From: JBFJKD01 sp041600415
Lineage (GTDB): Bacteria > Pseudomonadota > Gammaproteobacteria > Pseudomonadales > Porticoccaceae
Direction of reading: 5' to 3'
NCBI GenBank assembly: GCA_041600415.1
Contig: JBFIKF010000006.1
Coordinates: forward strand, 211,107 to 275,106
Length of the DNA: 64,000 bases
The notes beneath the pieces are model-generated. The model was not told the DNA's origin, ran no database searches, and worked only from the letters and a program-made list of their open reading frames with translations. Positions 1 through 8,490 of the stretch are shown in pieces (within the stretch, counting starts at the first letter, position 1; every line of letters starts with the position of its first letter). Position numbers and translations under genes: made by a program.

Positions 1-1
1 G

Positions 2-166
2 CGAGTGGAAGATACCTTCTATGTTACCGATCTCGATTACCAACCCCTGAGCGACCCGGACGTTTGCAAAAAATTGCAAACCACCATTTGCCAGGAACTG
101 GATGACCGCAACCGCCAGGAGGCTGAGATCAGCGCGCCCCTGCAACGGTTAAAAGTTTTGCACTGA
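2..166 (+). CDS. glnD: GlnD C-terminal fragment (PII uridylyltransferase), partial
   Basis: An open frame enters from the left edge and ends at the TGA at 164-166, giving 54 residues that begin RVEDTFYVTD. This looks like the end of the last ACT domain of GlnD, the bifunctional enzyme that adds and removes UMP on PII proteins in response to glutamine. The family normally ends with such an RVED-F-V-TD strand followed by a helix. The next gene is dapC, the same order as in Pseudomonas. The nucleotidyltransferase and HD domains lie outside the window, so the call rests on the short tail plus context. Confidence 0.75.
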   Translation, partial: RVEDTFYVTDLDYQPLSDPDVCKKLQTTICQELDDRNRQEAEISAPLQRLKVLH

Positions 167-196
167 GATTGGGCGGGCGACTTGCCTATTTTTACC

Positions 197-223
197 GGGC
201 CGGCGTTGCGAGCCGGCCCTTTT
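197..223 (+). terminator. Rho-independent terminator after glnD
   Basis: An 8-bp perfect stem, GGGCCGGC (197-204) with GCCGGCCC (212-219), has a 7-base loop and is followed by TTTT. It lies 30 bases after the glnD stop and 22 bases before dapC. The T run is short, so termination may be partial. Confidence 0.7.
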
Positions 224-245
224 ACACCCCGTATTGAGACCAGAC

Positions 246-1439
246 ATGAATCCAGACCTGACCCGGTTACAGCCTTACCCTTTTGAAAAACTGCGCACTC
301 TGCTGACCGGCGCGGCTCCACTAAAGCAACTACCGGGAATTAGCCTGGCGGTCGGTGAGCCTCAACACGCGGCACCCGCACTAGTGGCGGAGGCATTGGT
401 CGGAGAAATCGCAAGCCTGTCCGCCTATCCAACCACCAGAGGCCTGGCGCAATTGCGCGCCGCCATCTGTGCCTGGCTAACAGCGCGCTTTAAAATGGCC
501 GCCACACCGCTCGACCCGGAACGCCACGTCCTGCCCGTGAATGGTACGCGGGAAGCCCTGTTTGCATTTGCGCAGGTAATCGTCGAGCGCAGCGCACAAG
601 CGATGGTGGTCATGCCCAACCCGTTTTATCAGATCTATGAGGGCGCGGCTATTATGGCGGGCGCGCAACCCGTGTTTCTGGACTGCGTGGCGGACAACCA
701 GTTTCTGCCCGATTTCGATCACGTCAGCGCCGACACCTGGCGACACTGTCAATTGCTGTACCTGTGCTCACCTGGCAACCCCACCGGTGCGGTGCTCGAT
801 CTGAACACATTGAAAAAGGTGATTGCCCTGGCGGACGAATACGATTTTGTGATCGCCAGCGACGAGTGTTACTCGGAGATTTACCCCAACGAAAATCATC
901 CGCCGCCCGGGCTGCTGCAGGCGTGCGCAGAACTTGGCCGCGCAGATTTCAAACGCTGTGTCGCCTTTCACAGCCTGTCCAAGCGCTCCAATCTGCCGGG
1001 CCTGCGTTCCGGATTTGTCGCGGGGGATGCGGACATACTGGAAAAATTTCTGCTGTATCGCACTTATCATGGATGTGCCATGCCGGTACAACACCAGGTT
1101 GCCAGTATCGCCGCCTGGAGCGACGAACAACACGTGAGGGAAAATCGTCGCCTGTATCGAGAAAAATTCGAAGTAATGATCGCGACCCTGGCTGAGGTTT
1201 TACCAGTGCAACTGCCGGATGCCGGGTTCTATTTATGGCCGCAAACACCCGTGGCAGACGATCGGTTTGCGCGCGACCTGTACGCGCAGCAACACGTCAC
1301 AGTGGTCCCCGGACGCTATCTGGCACGCGCTGGCAAGAACGGTAATCCAGGAGAAAATCGGGTGCGCATGGCGCTGGTAGCATCGGTGGAAGAGTGCCGG
1401 GAGGCAGCGCTGCGCATCAGGTCTTTTGTGGAGCGATAA
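246..1439 (+). CDS. dapC: Succinyldiaminopimelate transaminase DapC
   Basis: A 397-residue PLP-dependent class I/II aminotransferase. DapC transfers an amino group from glutamate to N-succinyl-2-amino-6-ketopimelate in the succinylase branch of lysine and cell-wall diaminopimelate synthesis. Visible signs are the N-terminal MNPDLTRLQPYPFEKLR block typical of DapC, the YLCSPGNPTG segment, ASDECYSEIY (PLP-ring Asp and Tyr) and the Schiff-base lysine in FHSLSKRSNLPGLRSGF. I chose the ATG at 246, because an upstream TTG at 234 adds only MRPD-type residues not seen in the family. It follows glnD as in Pseudomonas, and other genes of the same pathway (dapD, dapE, dapA) are also in the window. The nth start codon follows its stop within 3 bases. 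Confidence 0.93.
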   Translation: MNPDLTRLQPYPFEKLRTLLTGAAPLKQLPGISLAVGEPQHAAPALVAEALVGEIASLSAYPTTRGLAQLRAAICAWLTARFKMAATPLDPERHVLPVNGTREALFAFAQVIVERSAQAMVVMPNPFYQIYEGAAIMAGAQPVFLDCVADNQFLPDFDHVSADTWRHCQLLYLCSPGNPTGAVLDLNTLKKVIALADEYDFVIASDECYSEIYPNENHPPPGLLQACAELGRADFKRCVAFHSLSKRSNLPGLRSGFVAGDADILEKFLLYRTYHGCAMPVQHQVASIAAWSDEQHVRENRRLYREKFEVMIATLAEVLPVQLPDAGFYLWPQTPVADDRFARDLYAQQHVTVVPGRYLARAGKNGNPGENRVRMALVASVEECREAALRIRSFVER

Positions 1440-1441
1440 TT

Positions 1442-2095
1442 GTGCTAAAAGCCGAGCGTGTACAGTTTATACAGGACACTCTGAACCAACTGTATCCGAA
1501 TCAGCCCATTCCTCTATACCATAAAGATCCCTATACCCTGTTGATTGCGGTATTGTTGTCCGCGCAGTGTACCGATGAGCGCGTCAACAAAATAACGCCG
1601 ACGCTATTCAAACTCGCGGATACCCCACAAAAAATGGTGCGTGTTCCGGTGGCAAAAATACGCGACATTATTCGACCCTGCGGACTTTCCCCAAAAAAAT
1701 CGCTGGCCATTGCGGCGCTCTCCGCAATACTGCTGGAACAACACGATGGCCGGGTCCCGTGCGACATGACCGCCCTCGAAGCCCTGCCCGGGGTCGGCCA
1801 TAAAACCGCCAGCGTGGTTATGTCACAGGCTTTTGGCCAACCCGCATTTCCTGTCGACACCCACATTCATCGCCTCGCCCAGCGCTGGAGGTTGAGCAGT
1901 GGGAAAAATGTGGTACAAACTGAAAAGGATTTGAAACGTCTGTTTCCGCAGGAGCGCTGGAACGCGCTACACCTGCAAATTATTTATTACGGTCGCGAGC
2001 ACTGCTCTGCGCGAAGCTGCGACGGTACGCGCTGCATAATTTGTCGCGCCTGTTTTCCATCACGCCGCAAACCAATCATCACCAGACGGGCCTGA
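1442..2095 (+). CDS. nth: Endonuclease III (DNA glycosylase/AP lyase)
   Basis: A 217-residue HhH-GPD base-excision-repair enzyme that removes oxidised pyrimidines and nicks the abasic site. The helix-hairpin-helix LPGVGHKTA carries the catalytic lysine, and FPVDTHIHR carries the catalytic aspartate. The GTG at 1442 starts just after the dapC stop and gives the usual length of about 211. The C-terminal iron-sulfur loop is unusual. Cysteines occur as C-x4-C-x4-C-x2-C-x2-C rather than C-x6-C-x2-C-x5-C. The first, third and fifth cysteines fall on canonical positions 1, 3 and 4, while the canonical second position is glycine. Translational coupling to dapC is likely. Confidence 0.92.
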   Translation: MLKAERVQFIQDTLNQLYPNQPIPLYHKDPYTLLIAVLLSAQCTDERVNKITPTLFKLADTPQKMVRVPVAKIRDIIRPCGLSPKKSLAIAALSAILLEQHDGRVPCDMTALEALPGVGHKTASVVMSQAFGQPAFPVDTHIHRLAQRWRLSSGKNVVQTEKDLKRLFPQERWNALHLQIIYYGREHCSARSCDGTRCIICRACFPSRRKPIITRRA

Positions 2096-2181
2096 TGCTC
2101 TAACCCAACGTGACGCATGCCTAACCTTGCCATAGCGATGCAGCGCTCCTTGCGACCTCTCGACATTCCGTATCAGCGCCA

Positions 2182-2694
2182 CTAAGAACGTCGTGAGTTG
2201 GTCAGTTTTTTGACTGGCCCGGGAATACCGTACAGTCGGCGTACACGACTGGTACTGGGGGCGCCCAGGCAAAAACTCTCTTCCGGGTCTATTATCATAC
2301 GTCCGGCCATGGCTTCCCGCCCCAACAACATGCGATAACCCATGGAGTCGCGATTGGCCAACGTCAACTCAATAGTCCAGGTGCGAGATCGCACTGCAAT
2401 AGGGACTTTAATTACGTAACGCTTTTCAATACCACCACCGGAGTTCTTGACCACACGACGATCCACCACCCGCGCCTCGCAGCTTACAGTAGTTTTGCGA
2501 TTTTTCTGCAGGGGATGCACGTCAAATCTGACCCACTGTTGCTCGTCGCGTTTAAACGCGTGTAGGTTAAAGGCGTGCAGCGACGAAGTTTTGGCACCGG
2601 AATCGACACGCACCTTGATAGCTGGTATGTTGAGTCCCGGCAGCGCGCACCACTCTTCACAGCCTATAGTGATTTTTTCAGCGACCGTCAGCAT
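2182..2694 (-). CDS. RimB-like ATP-dependent zinc protease family protein (PF05618)
   Basis: About 170 residues with the family signature KVRVDSGAKTSSLHA near the N-terminus, an aspartic-protease-like DSGA motif, and later RMLLGREAM. In Pseudomonas a protein of this family (RimB) works with the glutamate ligase RimK, which modifies ribosomal protein S6. No rimK is next to it here. The neighbours are nth (convergent) and a nitroreductase on the same strand 90 bases upstream. I chose the ATG at 2694, because the longer frame opens only with a TTG. The family is clear, but the actual substrate and whether it is a protease at all are not shown by the sequence. Confidence 0.75.
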   Translation of the reverse strand: MLTVAEKITIGCEEWCALPGLNIPAIKVRVDSGAKTSSLHAFNLHAFKRDEQQWVRFDVHPLQKNRKTTVSCEARVVDRRVVKNSGGGIEKRYVIKVPIAVRSRTWTIELTLANRDSMGYRMLLGREAMAGRMIIDPEESFCLGAPSTSRVRRLYGIPGPVKKLTNSRRS

Positions 2695-2783
2695 GCCTTT
2701 CGCGCCCAACCGTCATCGGCAATCATTGGGGAATTTGACTCAACAGCCTGTGAGCCCGCTAATAGCGCTGGGCCGGGCATTGA

Positions 2784-3386
2784 TTAAAAGTGATCCGTCA
2801 GCACAACCTCTTCAACAGGCAGTTGCCCCGGCCGCGGCCAGGGGTCCTGAGTACCTTTGCCGATGGTTACGAACATGGAAATAACATGGCCCTCCGGCAG
2901 ATTGATAAGTTTGCCAACCGCAGCATAATCAAAACCATCCATTGGACAGGAATCATAGCCCATAGCTTTCGCCGTCAACATCAGGGTTTGCGCCGCAATG
3001 CCGCAGGAGCGCATCGCTTCGTCGTGTTGTACCTGGTCCTGCCCACGGTAATAGTTGTCTATCATAGGCAACATGAACTGCTGCACCCCCGGATCGGCAT
3101 TTTGCCAGTAGCGACCGGGATCGCGCTCCCAGGATTTGGTGTCGGCACACAAAATAATCAACAGTGAGGCTTCCGTTACCTGCGCCTGATCCCAGGCAGC
3201 GGCGCGAATCTGTTTCCGCAAATTTTTATCTTTGACCACGACAAAACGCCAGTTTTGAATGTTAAACGCAGTCGGCGATTTAACCACCAGATCAAATAAT
3301 AACTTTTCTTCTTCCCGCGTTAGCTGGTGATTTGCGTCGTATTGCTTAACCGCTCGTCTCGTCTCTATCGCTTCAAACACATTCAT
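2784..3386 (-). CDS. Nitroreductase family protein
   Basis: A 200-residue FMN-dependent oxidoreductase of the NfsB/nitroreductase fold. The N-terminal ETRRAVKQYDANH segment provides the FMN-phosphate arginines, SPTAFNIQNWRF is the typical SPSxxNxQPW block, and the C-terminal half has GYDSCPMDGFD and a closing GKG motif. Such enzymes reduce nitroaromatics, quinones or related acceptors with NAD(P)H, and the natural substrate here cannot be read from sequence. It is transcribed toward the RimB-like gene. The 270 bases upstream up to the ArsC-like gene must hold divergent promoters, but I see no clear pair of boxes. Confidence 0.88.
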   Translation of the reverse strand: MNVFEAIETRRAVKQYDANHQLTREEEKLLFDLVVKSPTAFNIQNWRFVVVKDKNLRKQIRAAAWDQAQVTEASLLIILCADTKSWERDPGRYWQNADPGVQQFMLPMIDNYYRGQDQVQHDEAMRSCGIAAQTLMLTAKAMGYDSCPMDGFDYAAVGKLINLPEGHVISMFVTIGKGTQDPWPRPGQLPVEEVVLTDHF

Positions 3387-3655
3387 ACGGGCTATGCCTC
3401 TTGTTTTAGTTAATTGACATCAGTGGTTATGGGTTTAGCTAACATACCTGGCGCACACTACCCGCTGATCACGGTTAATCAAATCCCAATGCGCACCCGG
3501 TCAGTAACAGTGCCGCAGCATGTGCACAAATTCGATAATAGAGACCCGTCAACAGGATGTCCACCGCACCTGTAATCGTTGTAATGCGATCGGGCGCTGT
3601 ATCGCTTTACCGTTTTTGGTATCCTTGCACGCCAGCTTCCAAAAGAGTCTTTGCG

Positions 3656-4024
3656 GTGACAGTCCTGTACGGTATCAGCAACTGCGACACGGTAAAAAAA
3701 GCGCGCCTCTGGCTCGACCAGCACGCGGTGGACTATCGATTTCACGATCTGCGTCGGGACGGATTAACCAACGCCCATCTGCAACGCTGGCTGGCAACCG
3801 TGCCAGACTGGGAAACCCTGGTCAATCGGCGCAGCACCACCTGGAAACAACTTGATGATACAACTCGGGGACAACTGAATGACCGCACCGCGACGAAAAT
3901 ACTACTCGCCCACCCGACGCTGATAAAACGCCCGATAGTCGAGCGCGACGGCACGCTCATGGTCGGTTTCAAGGAAGCCGATTATCAATCCTTCTTTCCT
4001 TCATCCAAAGCCCAACAAGGCTGA
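3656..4024 (+). CDS. yffB: ArsC/Spx-family reductase-like protein (YffB type)
   Basis: A 122-residue thioredoxin-fold protein closely resembling E. coli YffB across its length: VLYGISNCDTVKKAR at the N-terminus, YRFHDLRRDGL, RSTTWKQLDD, IKRPIVERDG and a C-terminal SFF. It keeps one cysteine of the CxxC-like site (NCDT), as in the ArsC relatives. The biochemical role of this branch is not established. The gene lies 12 bases before dapD, an arrangement I know from Pseudomonas, so co-transcription is likely. The frame is open far upstream, but homology begins at VTVLYG, so I use the GTG at 3656. Confidence 0.85.
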   Translation: MTVLYGISNCDTVKKARLWLDQHAVDYRFHDLRRDGLTNAHLQRWLATVPDWETLVNRRSTTWKQLDDTTRGQLNDRTATKILLAHPTLIKRPIVERDGTLMVGFKEADYQSFFPSSKAQQG

Positions 4025-4036
4025 TCAGGACCACTC

Positions 4037-5071
4037 ATGACTAATTTGTACAGTATCGGTTTAGGTGTTGGTACACACAACGCGGAAGGTAACTGGCTCG
4101 AAGTGTATTACCCACAGCCCCTGCTAGACCCGGCACCCACCTTAACGGAAGCGTTCGGCGACGTACTTAATTACGCTGGGGGAAACCACTGTTTCGACCT
4201 CGACGAACATCACCTGCAGGCACTTGCGGGAGAACTGGAAGATCGCGGCGCCACCGCCCTCGCCAACCTGGCTCGCCGTTTGAAAGGCAGCACCCGCCCG
4301 GTTGTTGCCGTACTGCTGGCCGAAGACAGCTCACCCAGCACGGTTCCCGAAGCGTATCTGAAACTGCACCTGATTTCCCACCGCCTGGTGAAACCCCACG
4401 GCACCAATCTCAGCGGTATCTTTGGGGTTCTGCCCAACGTGGCCTGGACCAACGAGGGCCCTGTCGATCTGTCCGAACTGGCCGACCGGCAGTTGGCGGC
4501 CCGCCTCAGGGGGGGCAACCTGGCCGTTGACTGTGTCGATAAATTTCCAAAAATGACCGACTATGTGGTGCCAACCGGCGTGCGCATCGCCGACACTGCG
4601 CGAGTGCGCCTGGGGGCCTACATCGGCGCGGGCACCACTATCATGCACGAAGGTTTTGTGAACTTTAACGCTGGCACCGAAGGCCCTGGCATGATCGAAG
4701 GTCGGGTTTCAGCCGGCGTGTTTATCGGCGCCGGCTCGGACCTCGGCGGTAGCAGCTCCACCATGGGCACACTTTCCGGCGGCGGCAACATTATCATTTC
4801 CGTTGGCAAAGAGTGCCTGCTGGGCGCTAATGCGGGGATCGGCATTCCCCTCGGGGACCGCTGCATTGTCGAGGCCGGACTGTATATTACGGCGGGCACC
4901 AAGGTGGTGCTGCTGGACGACCACCTGCAGCCAGCAGGCGAAGCCAAAGCACGGGATCTGGCCGGCCGTTCCGACCTGTTATTCCGGCGCAACTCCCTGA
5001 GCGGTGCCATTGAATGTCTGACTAACCGCACTGCCGTGGCCCTGAACGAGGCGCTACACGCCAACAATTAA
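4037..5071 (+). CDS. dapD: Tetrahydrodipicolinate N-succinyltransferase DapD (long form)
   Basis: A 344-residue left-handed beta-helix acyltransferase that transfers succinyl from succinyl-CoA to tetrahydrodipicolinate, the first step of the succinylase lysine branch. Its length matches the Pseudomonas-type DapD rather than the 274-residue E. coli form. The C-terminal half has the hexapeptide-like run from TGVRIADTARVRLGAYIG through GTTIMHEGFVNFNAGT, GAGSDLGGSSS and GGGNIIISVGKECLLGANAG. The start is an ATG preceded by the short gap after the ArsC-like gene. DapC and DapE in this window act next in the pathway. Confidence 0.95.
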   Translation: MTNLYSIGLGVGTHNAEGNWLEVYYPQPLLDPAPTLTEAFGDVLNYAGGNHCFDLDEHHLQALAGELEDRGATALANLARRLKGSTRPVVAVLLAEDSSPSTVPEAYLKLHLISHRLVKPHGTNLSGIFGVLPNVAWTNEGPVDLSELADRQLAARLRGGNLAVDCVDKFPKMTDYVVPTGVRIADTARVRLGAYIGAGTTIMHEGFVNFNAGTEGPGMIEGRVSAGVFIGAGSDLGGSSSTMGTLSGGGNIIISVGKECLLGANAGIGIPLGDRCIVEAGLYITAGTKVVLLDDHLQPAGEAKARDLAGRSDLLFRRNSLSGAIECLTNRTAVALNEALHANN

Positions 5072-5118
5072 CTCAGCCACGATAAACCCGCCGTGTCGCC
5101 GCTGGGTCCGGGCACTGT

Positions 5119-5162
5119 CCCCGTGTGGATGGCTGTTGTCCCTGTGCGACAACCGCACGGGG
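5119..5162. repeat. Nested inverted repeat between convergent genes
   Basis: The outer arms CCCCGTG (5119-5125) and CACGGGG (5156-5162) enclose the inner arms GTTGT (5135-5139) and ACAAC (5149-5153). The structure sits between the ends of dapD and the convergent GNAT-deacetylase gene. It could be a bidirectional 3'-end structure, but no T run follows on either strand. Confidence 0.4.
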
Positions 5163-5173
5163 CGGTGCAGCCA

Positions 5174-6976
5174 TTACCGCGATTTGGCCTGCGCTGATTT
5201 GTTGCGCCCCGCTACGCCGTTTTTTTCCAGGTACTCACGTCTGCCCGCCACCAGACCCTCAAAGAAAGCGCGGGCGTTCTGACCGAGTGTACGAGTGCGA
5301 TAACCCCCCTCCTGCACAATCAGCGTCGGAATACCCAGGCGTCCCACCGCGCGCCCGTTGTCGCGAAAATCCGCGACGCCAAATATCCAGGTGCCGGTGG
5401 GGTCATCCTTGGCGGTGTCCAGCCCCAACGCCAGGATCAGATAGGCTGCTTCGTGCGCTCGAATACGTTTCAGGGCACGCTCCAGGGTGCGCTGGTAACG
5501 CGCAACGGAACATTTTTCCGGTAGTGGATAATTGACGTTAAATCCCGCGCCAGCGGATATACCCGTCTCATCGGCAAAGCCCGCAAAATAAGGATAGGCG
5601 AAACTGGGGTGGCCGTGAATGGAAAGGGTCAACACATCGTCCCGGTCGTAGAAAATATCCTGGGTGCCATTGCCGTGGTGAAAATCCAGATCGAGAATCG
5701 CCGCCTTGCCGTAGCGGCTGAGGTAATGCGTCGCCACCGCGGACGAATTAAAATAACAAAACCCGCCAAACGCGCGGCGCTCCGCGTGATGCCCTGGCGG
5801 TCTTACCAGCGCATACGCAAAATGGCCACCTCCCAGCACCTCCTGCGCAGCGGTCACTGCGCAATCCACGGCACCGCGCGCCGCCAGATAGGCGTTTTTG
5901 TTAAGCGGCGTAAACGTGTCCATGCAGAAATACCCGGCGCGAATATCCAGATCCCTGGGTTGGCGCAAAGGATTGTGCAGCGGGAACACCGCTGGATAAA
6001 TGGATTTTCCTGCCGGTACACGCTCACAGGCCTGGCGCAGATAATCAACGTATTTGGCGTCGTGTACGGCCTTCAGCAATTTATCCCCTGATTTACGCGG
6101 CTTCACCCCGTAAAAAAACCCGGTTTTATCCAGCTCCGCTCTTATGTTCGCCACCCGCACCGGTGCTTCGACATACCCCCGGTCACGCACATGATGAATC
6201 TCGTGACCTTCGTTGACTACAATGGCTATGCGTTCGGCCTGACTTGCTCCGGGTACCCGGTGCAGTGCCGCTTTACGTTTACCGTAGCGCGGTTCACGCA
6301 ATTTGATCGGGTCGTCCTGAAACGATTTGGTAACTGCCTGAATATATTCTTCACTACACAAAGCGCCATACTTCCGTTCAAGAATGGCACGCACAATTTT
6401 ACGAATTTTGAGCCGACTGATTTTTGTGTTCTGTCCCAGCGTATCGACCACCAGAAAAAACAAATTTGAATCCGGGCCGGTGACCGGGTTTTCAAACTCC
6501 TTATTCAGTATCGGTCGCGCACCATACCGTTCGTAAAACCGCAACCGCGCGCTATTCTGGGTAAGCAGCTCCGGATTGGTTAGTAACTGGGGCTCGTCCG
6601 GCAGCACTTCGAAAAACACCCCCAGCAAACCAAGGGATACGGCTTCCTCTCGCACACGCTCGTACAATATCCCGCCCAGCCCACCCCCGGTGGTGCCGGG
6701 AGCGACGGAGATAAACTCCAGGTATCCGAACTGTAGATCCGGCATGTGCAGGAACAGCGCAAAACCCTTGACCTTGTCGCGCATATCCTCGGCGACAAAC
6801 ACCAGCGACCGAAACTGGTATTTCAAGGGATCGCGCAACTGGCCTGGTAGTTTTGCTATCTCTTCAGGCGTAGCCAGCGGAAATTGCTCGCGGATAATTT
6901 CCGCAACCTGCCCCAGCGCCTGCTGGTTGGCGACCGATACATCGTCGTGGATTTTGCGAATTCTAAACATCGGCAC
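5174..6976 (-). CDS. GNAT acetyltransferase - histone deacetylase-like amidohydrolase fusion
   Basis: A 600-residue two-domain protein. Residues about 1-180 are a GNAT domain: YLEFISVAPG beta4 followed by the acetyl-CoA loop TTGGGLGG near 95-102, and RLRFYERYGARP at the end. Residues about 245-575 are a histone-deacetylase/acetylpolyamine-amidohydrolase domain with VRPPGHHAER (His396/His397), the zinc ligands Asp431 and His433 in DLDFHHGNGTQ, and Asp520 in LGLDTAKDDP. Zinc deacetylases of this type cleave acetyl from polyamines or lysines. Joining an acetyl-adding domain to an acetyl-removing one suggests a shared small-amine or protein substrate, but this is inference. Both sets of active-site residues look intact. 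It stands alone, convergent with dapD and divergent from dapE. Confidence 0.88.
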   Translation of the reverse strand: MPMFRIRKIHDDVSVANQQALGQVAEIIREQFPLATPEEIAKLPGQLRDPLKYQFRSLVFVAEDMRDKVKGFALFLHMPDLQFGYLEFISVAPGTTGGGLGGILYERVREEAVSLGLLGVFFEVLPDEPQLLTNPELLTQNSARLRFYERYGARPILNKEFENPVTGPDSNLFFLVVDTLGQNTKISRLKIRKIVRAILERKYGALCSEEYIQAVTKSFQDDPIKLREPRYGKRKAALHRVPGASQAERIAIVVNEGHEIHHVRDRGYVEAPVRVANIRAELDKTGFFYGVKPRKSGDKLLKAVHDAKYVDYLRQACERVPAGKSIYPAVFPLHNPLRQPRDLDIRAGYFCMDTFTPLNKNAYLAARGAVDCAVTAAQEVLGGGHFAYALVRPPGHHAERRAFGGFCYFNSSAVATHYLSRYGKAAILDLDFHHGNGTQDIFYDRDDVLTLSIHGHPSFAYPYFAGFADETGISAGAGFNVNYPLPEKCSVARYQRTLERALKRIRAHEAAYLILALGLDTAKDDPTGTWIFGVADFRDNGRAVGRLGIPTLIVQEGGYRTRTLGQNARAFFEGLVAGRREYLEKNGVAGRNKSAQAKSR

Positions 6977-7195
6977 TCCAAATTTGAGCCTGACCCGTAG
7001 GCAAGTTATTGTTGACTAAGCACGTCTACAACGCCACTGATTTCAATGGCAGACTCTGACCCTTACCGCTTTTTGTCTGGTTACAGAATCGGGACTTCCT
7101 TTTATCGTCAGGGCCGCTACACTGCTATCTTTTAACCAGGCCCTGGCTCAATCCTCGATTTGAACCGCGGTCGCTACTCAGGCATTGATGCGCCG

Positions 7196-8362
7196 ATGAC
7201 CAAGCTGTCGCCCACCATAGAACTCGCATTCAATTTGATTCGTTGCCCCTCGGTAACGCCGGATGACGCTGGCTGCCAGGAGCTTATTGCGCAGCGCCTG
7301 GGGGCTGTCGGTTTTCGTGTCACGCGGCTACCCTTCGACGATGTCGACAACCTCTGGGCAGTACACGGGCAAGATGGACCAATGCTGTGTTTTGCGGGAC
7401 ACACCGACGTGGTACCCACCGGCCCTCGCACTGCGTGGCAGCACGCGCCGTTTGAACCAACCATCCAAAATGGCGTCCTGTTTGGCCGCGGTGCCGCCGA
7501 TATGAAAGGTTCGCTGGCAGCGATGATTACTGCCGCAGAGACCTTTGTCGGCAACTATCCCAAACACCCTGGGCAAATCGCCTTTTTACTGACCAGCGAC
7601 GAAGAGGGTATGGCCGTTAATGGCACGGTGAAAGTCGTCGAATGGTTGAGTGCGCAGTCCACCGTCCCCGACTGGTGTATCGTCGGCGAGCCCTCCAGCA
7701 GTGAAGCATTGGGGGATGTCATTAAAAACGGGCGGCGCGGTTCCCTCGGCGCGGAATTAACTATTGTTGGCGTGCAGGGACATGTGGCCTACCCGCACCT
7801 GGCCGACAATCCGATTCATCGCGCTCTCGCGGCATTGTGCGATCTGACCAATGAAGTGTGGGATCAGGGCAACGGATTTTTCCCGGCTACCACCCTGCAG
7901 CTTTCCAACATCAACGCAGGGACCGGCGCGACCAATGTGATTCCCGGCGAACTGCACCTGTCTTTTAACTTTCGCTACTCGACCGAGGTCACCGCGGTAG
8001 CCCTGCAAAATCGCACGCAAGCCCTTCTCGATCGTCATAATCTCGACTACACGATTATCTGGCACCACAGCGGTGAGCCTTTTTTGACCGCCCCGGGCGT
8101 GCTGGTGGACGCCACCGTGAGCAGCATTCTCGACGTGACCGGACGCAGCGCCGAACTGTCCACCGCCGGTGGCACCTCCGACGGACGCTTTATCGCGCCC
8201 CTCGGTACGCAGGTGATAGAGCTAGGGCCGGTCAATGCGACCATTCACAAGGTGAATGAGTGTGTCGCTGTCGCGGACCTCGACGCACTCAGCGATATTT
8301 ATCAACAGATATTGCGCAAATTGTTGGTGGATGCGGGCGCTAACACCGGGTCCAGAAAATAA
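7196..8362 (+). CDS. dapE: Succinyl-diaminopimelate desuccinylase DapE
   Basis: A 388-residue M20 metallopeptidase that hydrolyses N-succinyl-LL-diaminopimelate to LL-diaminopimelate and succinate. It shows LIRCPSVTPDDAGC at the start, the metal-ligand block FAGHTDVVPTG, GRGAADMKGS (bridging Asp), the catalytic Glu pair in TSDEEG, and GGTSDGRF near the end. I chose the ATG at 7196 because it starts at the usual family position. The in-frame TTG at 7160 would add 12 residues. An EamA transporter follows on the same strand after 128 bases. Confidence 0.95.
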   Translation: MTKLSPTIELAFNLIRCPSVTPDDAGCQELIAQRLGAVGFRVTRLPFDDVDNLWAVHGQDGPMLCFAGHTDVVPTGPRTAWQHAPFEPTIQNGVLFGRGAADMKGSLAAMITAAETFVGNYPKHPGQIAFLLTSDEEGMAVNGTVKVVEWLSAQSTVPDWCIVGEPSSSEALGDVIKNGRRGSLGAELTIVGVQGHVAYPHLADNPIHRALAALCDLTNEVWDQGNGFFPATTLQLSNINAGTGATNVIPGELHLSFNFRYSTEVTAVALQNRTQALLDRHNLDYTIIWHHSGEPFLTAPGVLVDATVSSILDVTGRSAELSTAGGTSDGRFIAPLGTQVIELGPVNATIHKVNECVAVADLDALSDIYQQILRKLLVDAGANTGSRK

Positions 8363-8490
8363 CGCCCTCCTCGACTTCCAGACCGTATAATTCGAGCCCT
8401 CAATCACAACATACGCGAGACCTCGCGCCCTCGCCGTTTGAGTTCGCTTGCGCGACATCAACCCTCTCCAGCCACACAAGGCCCACGTAA

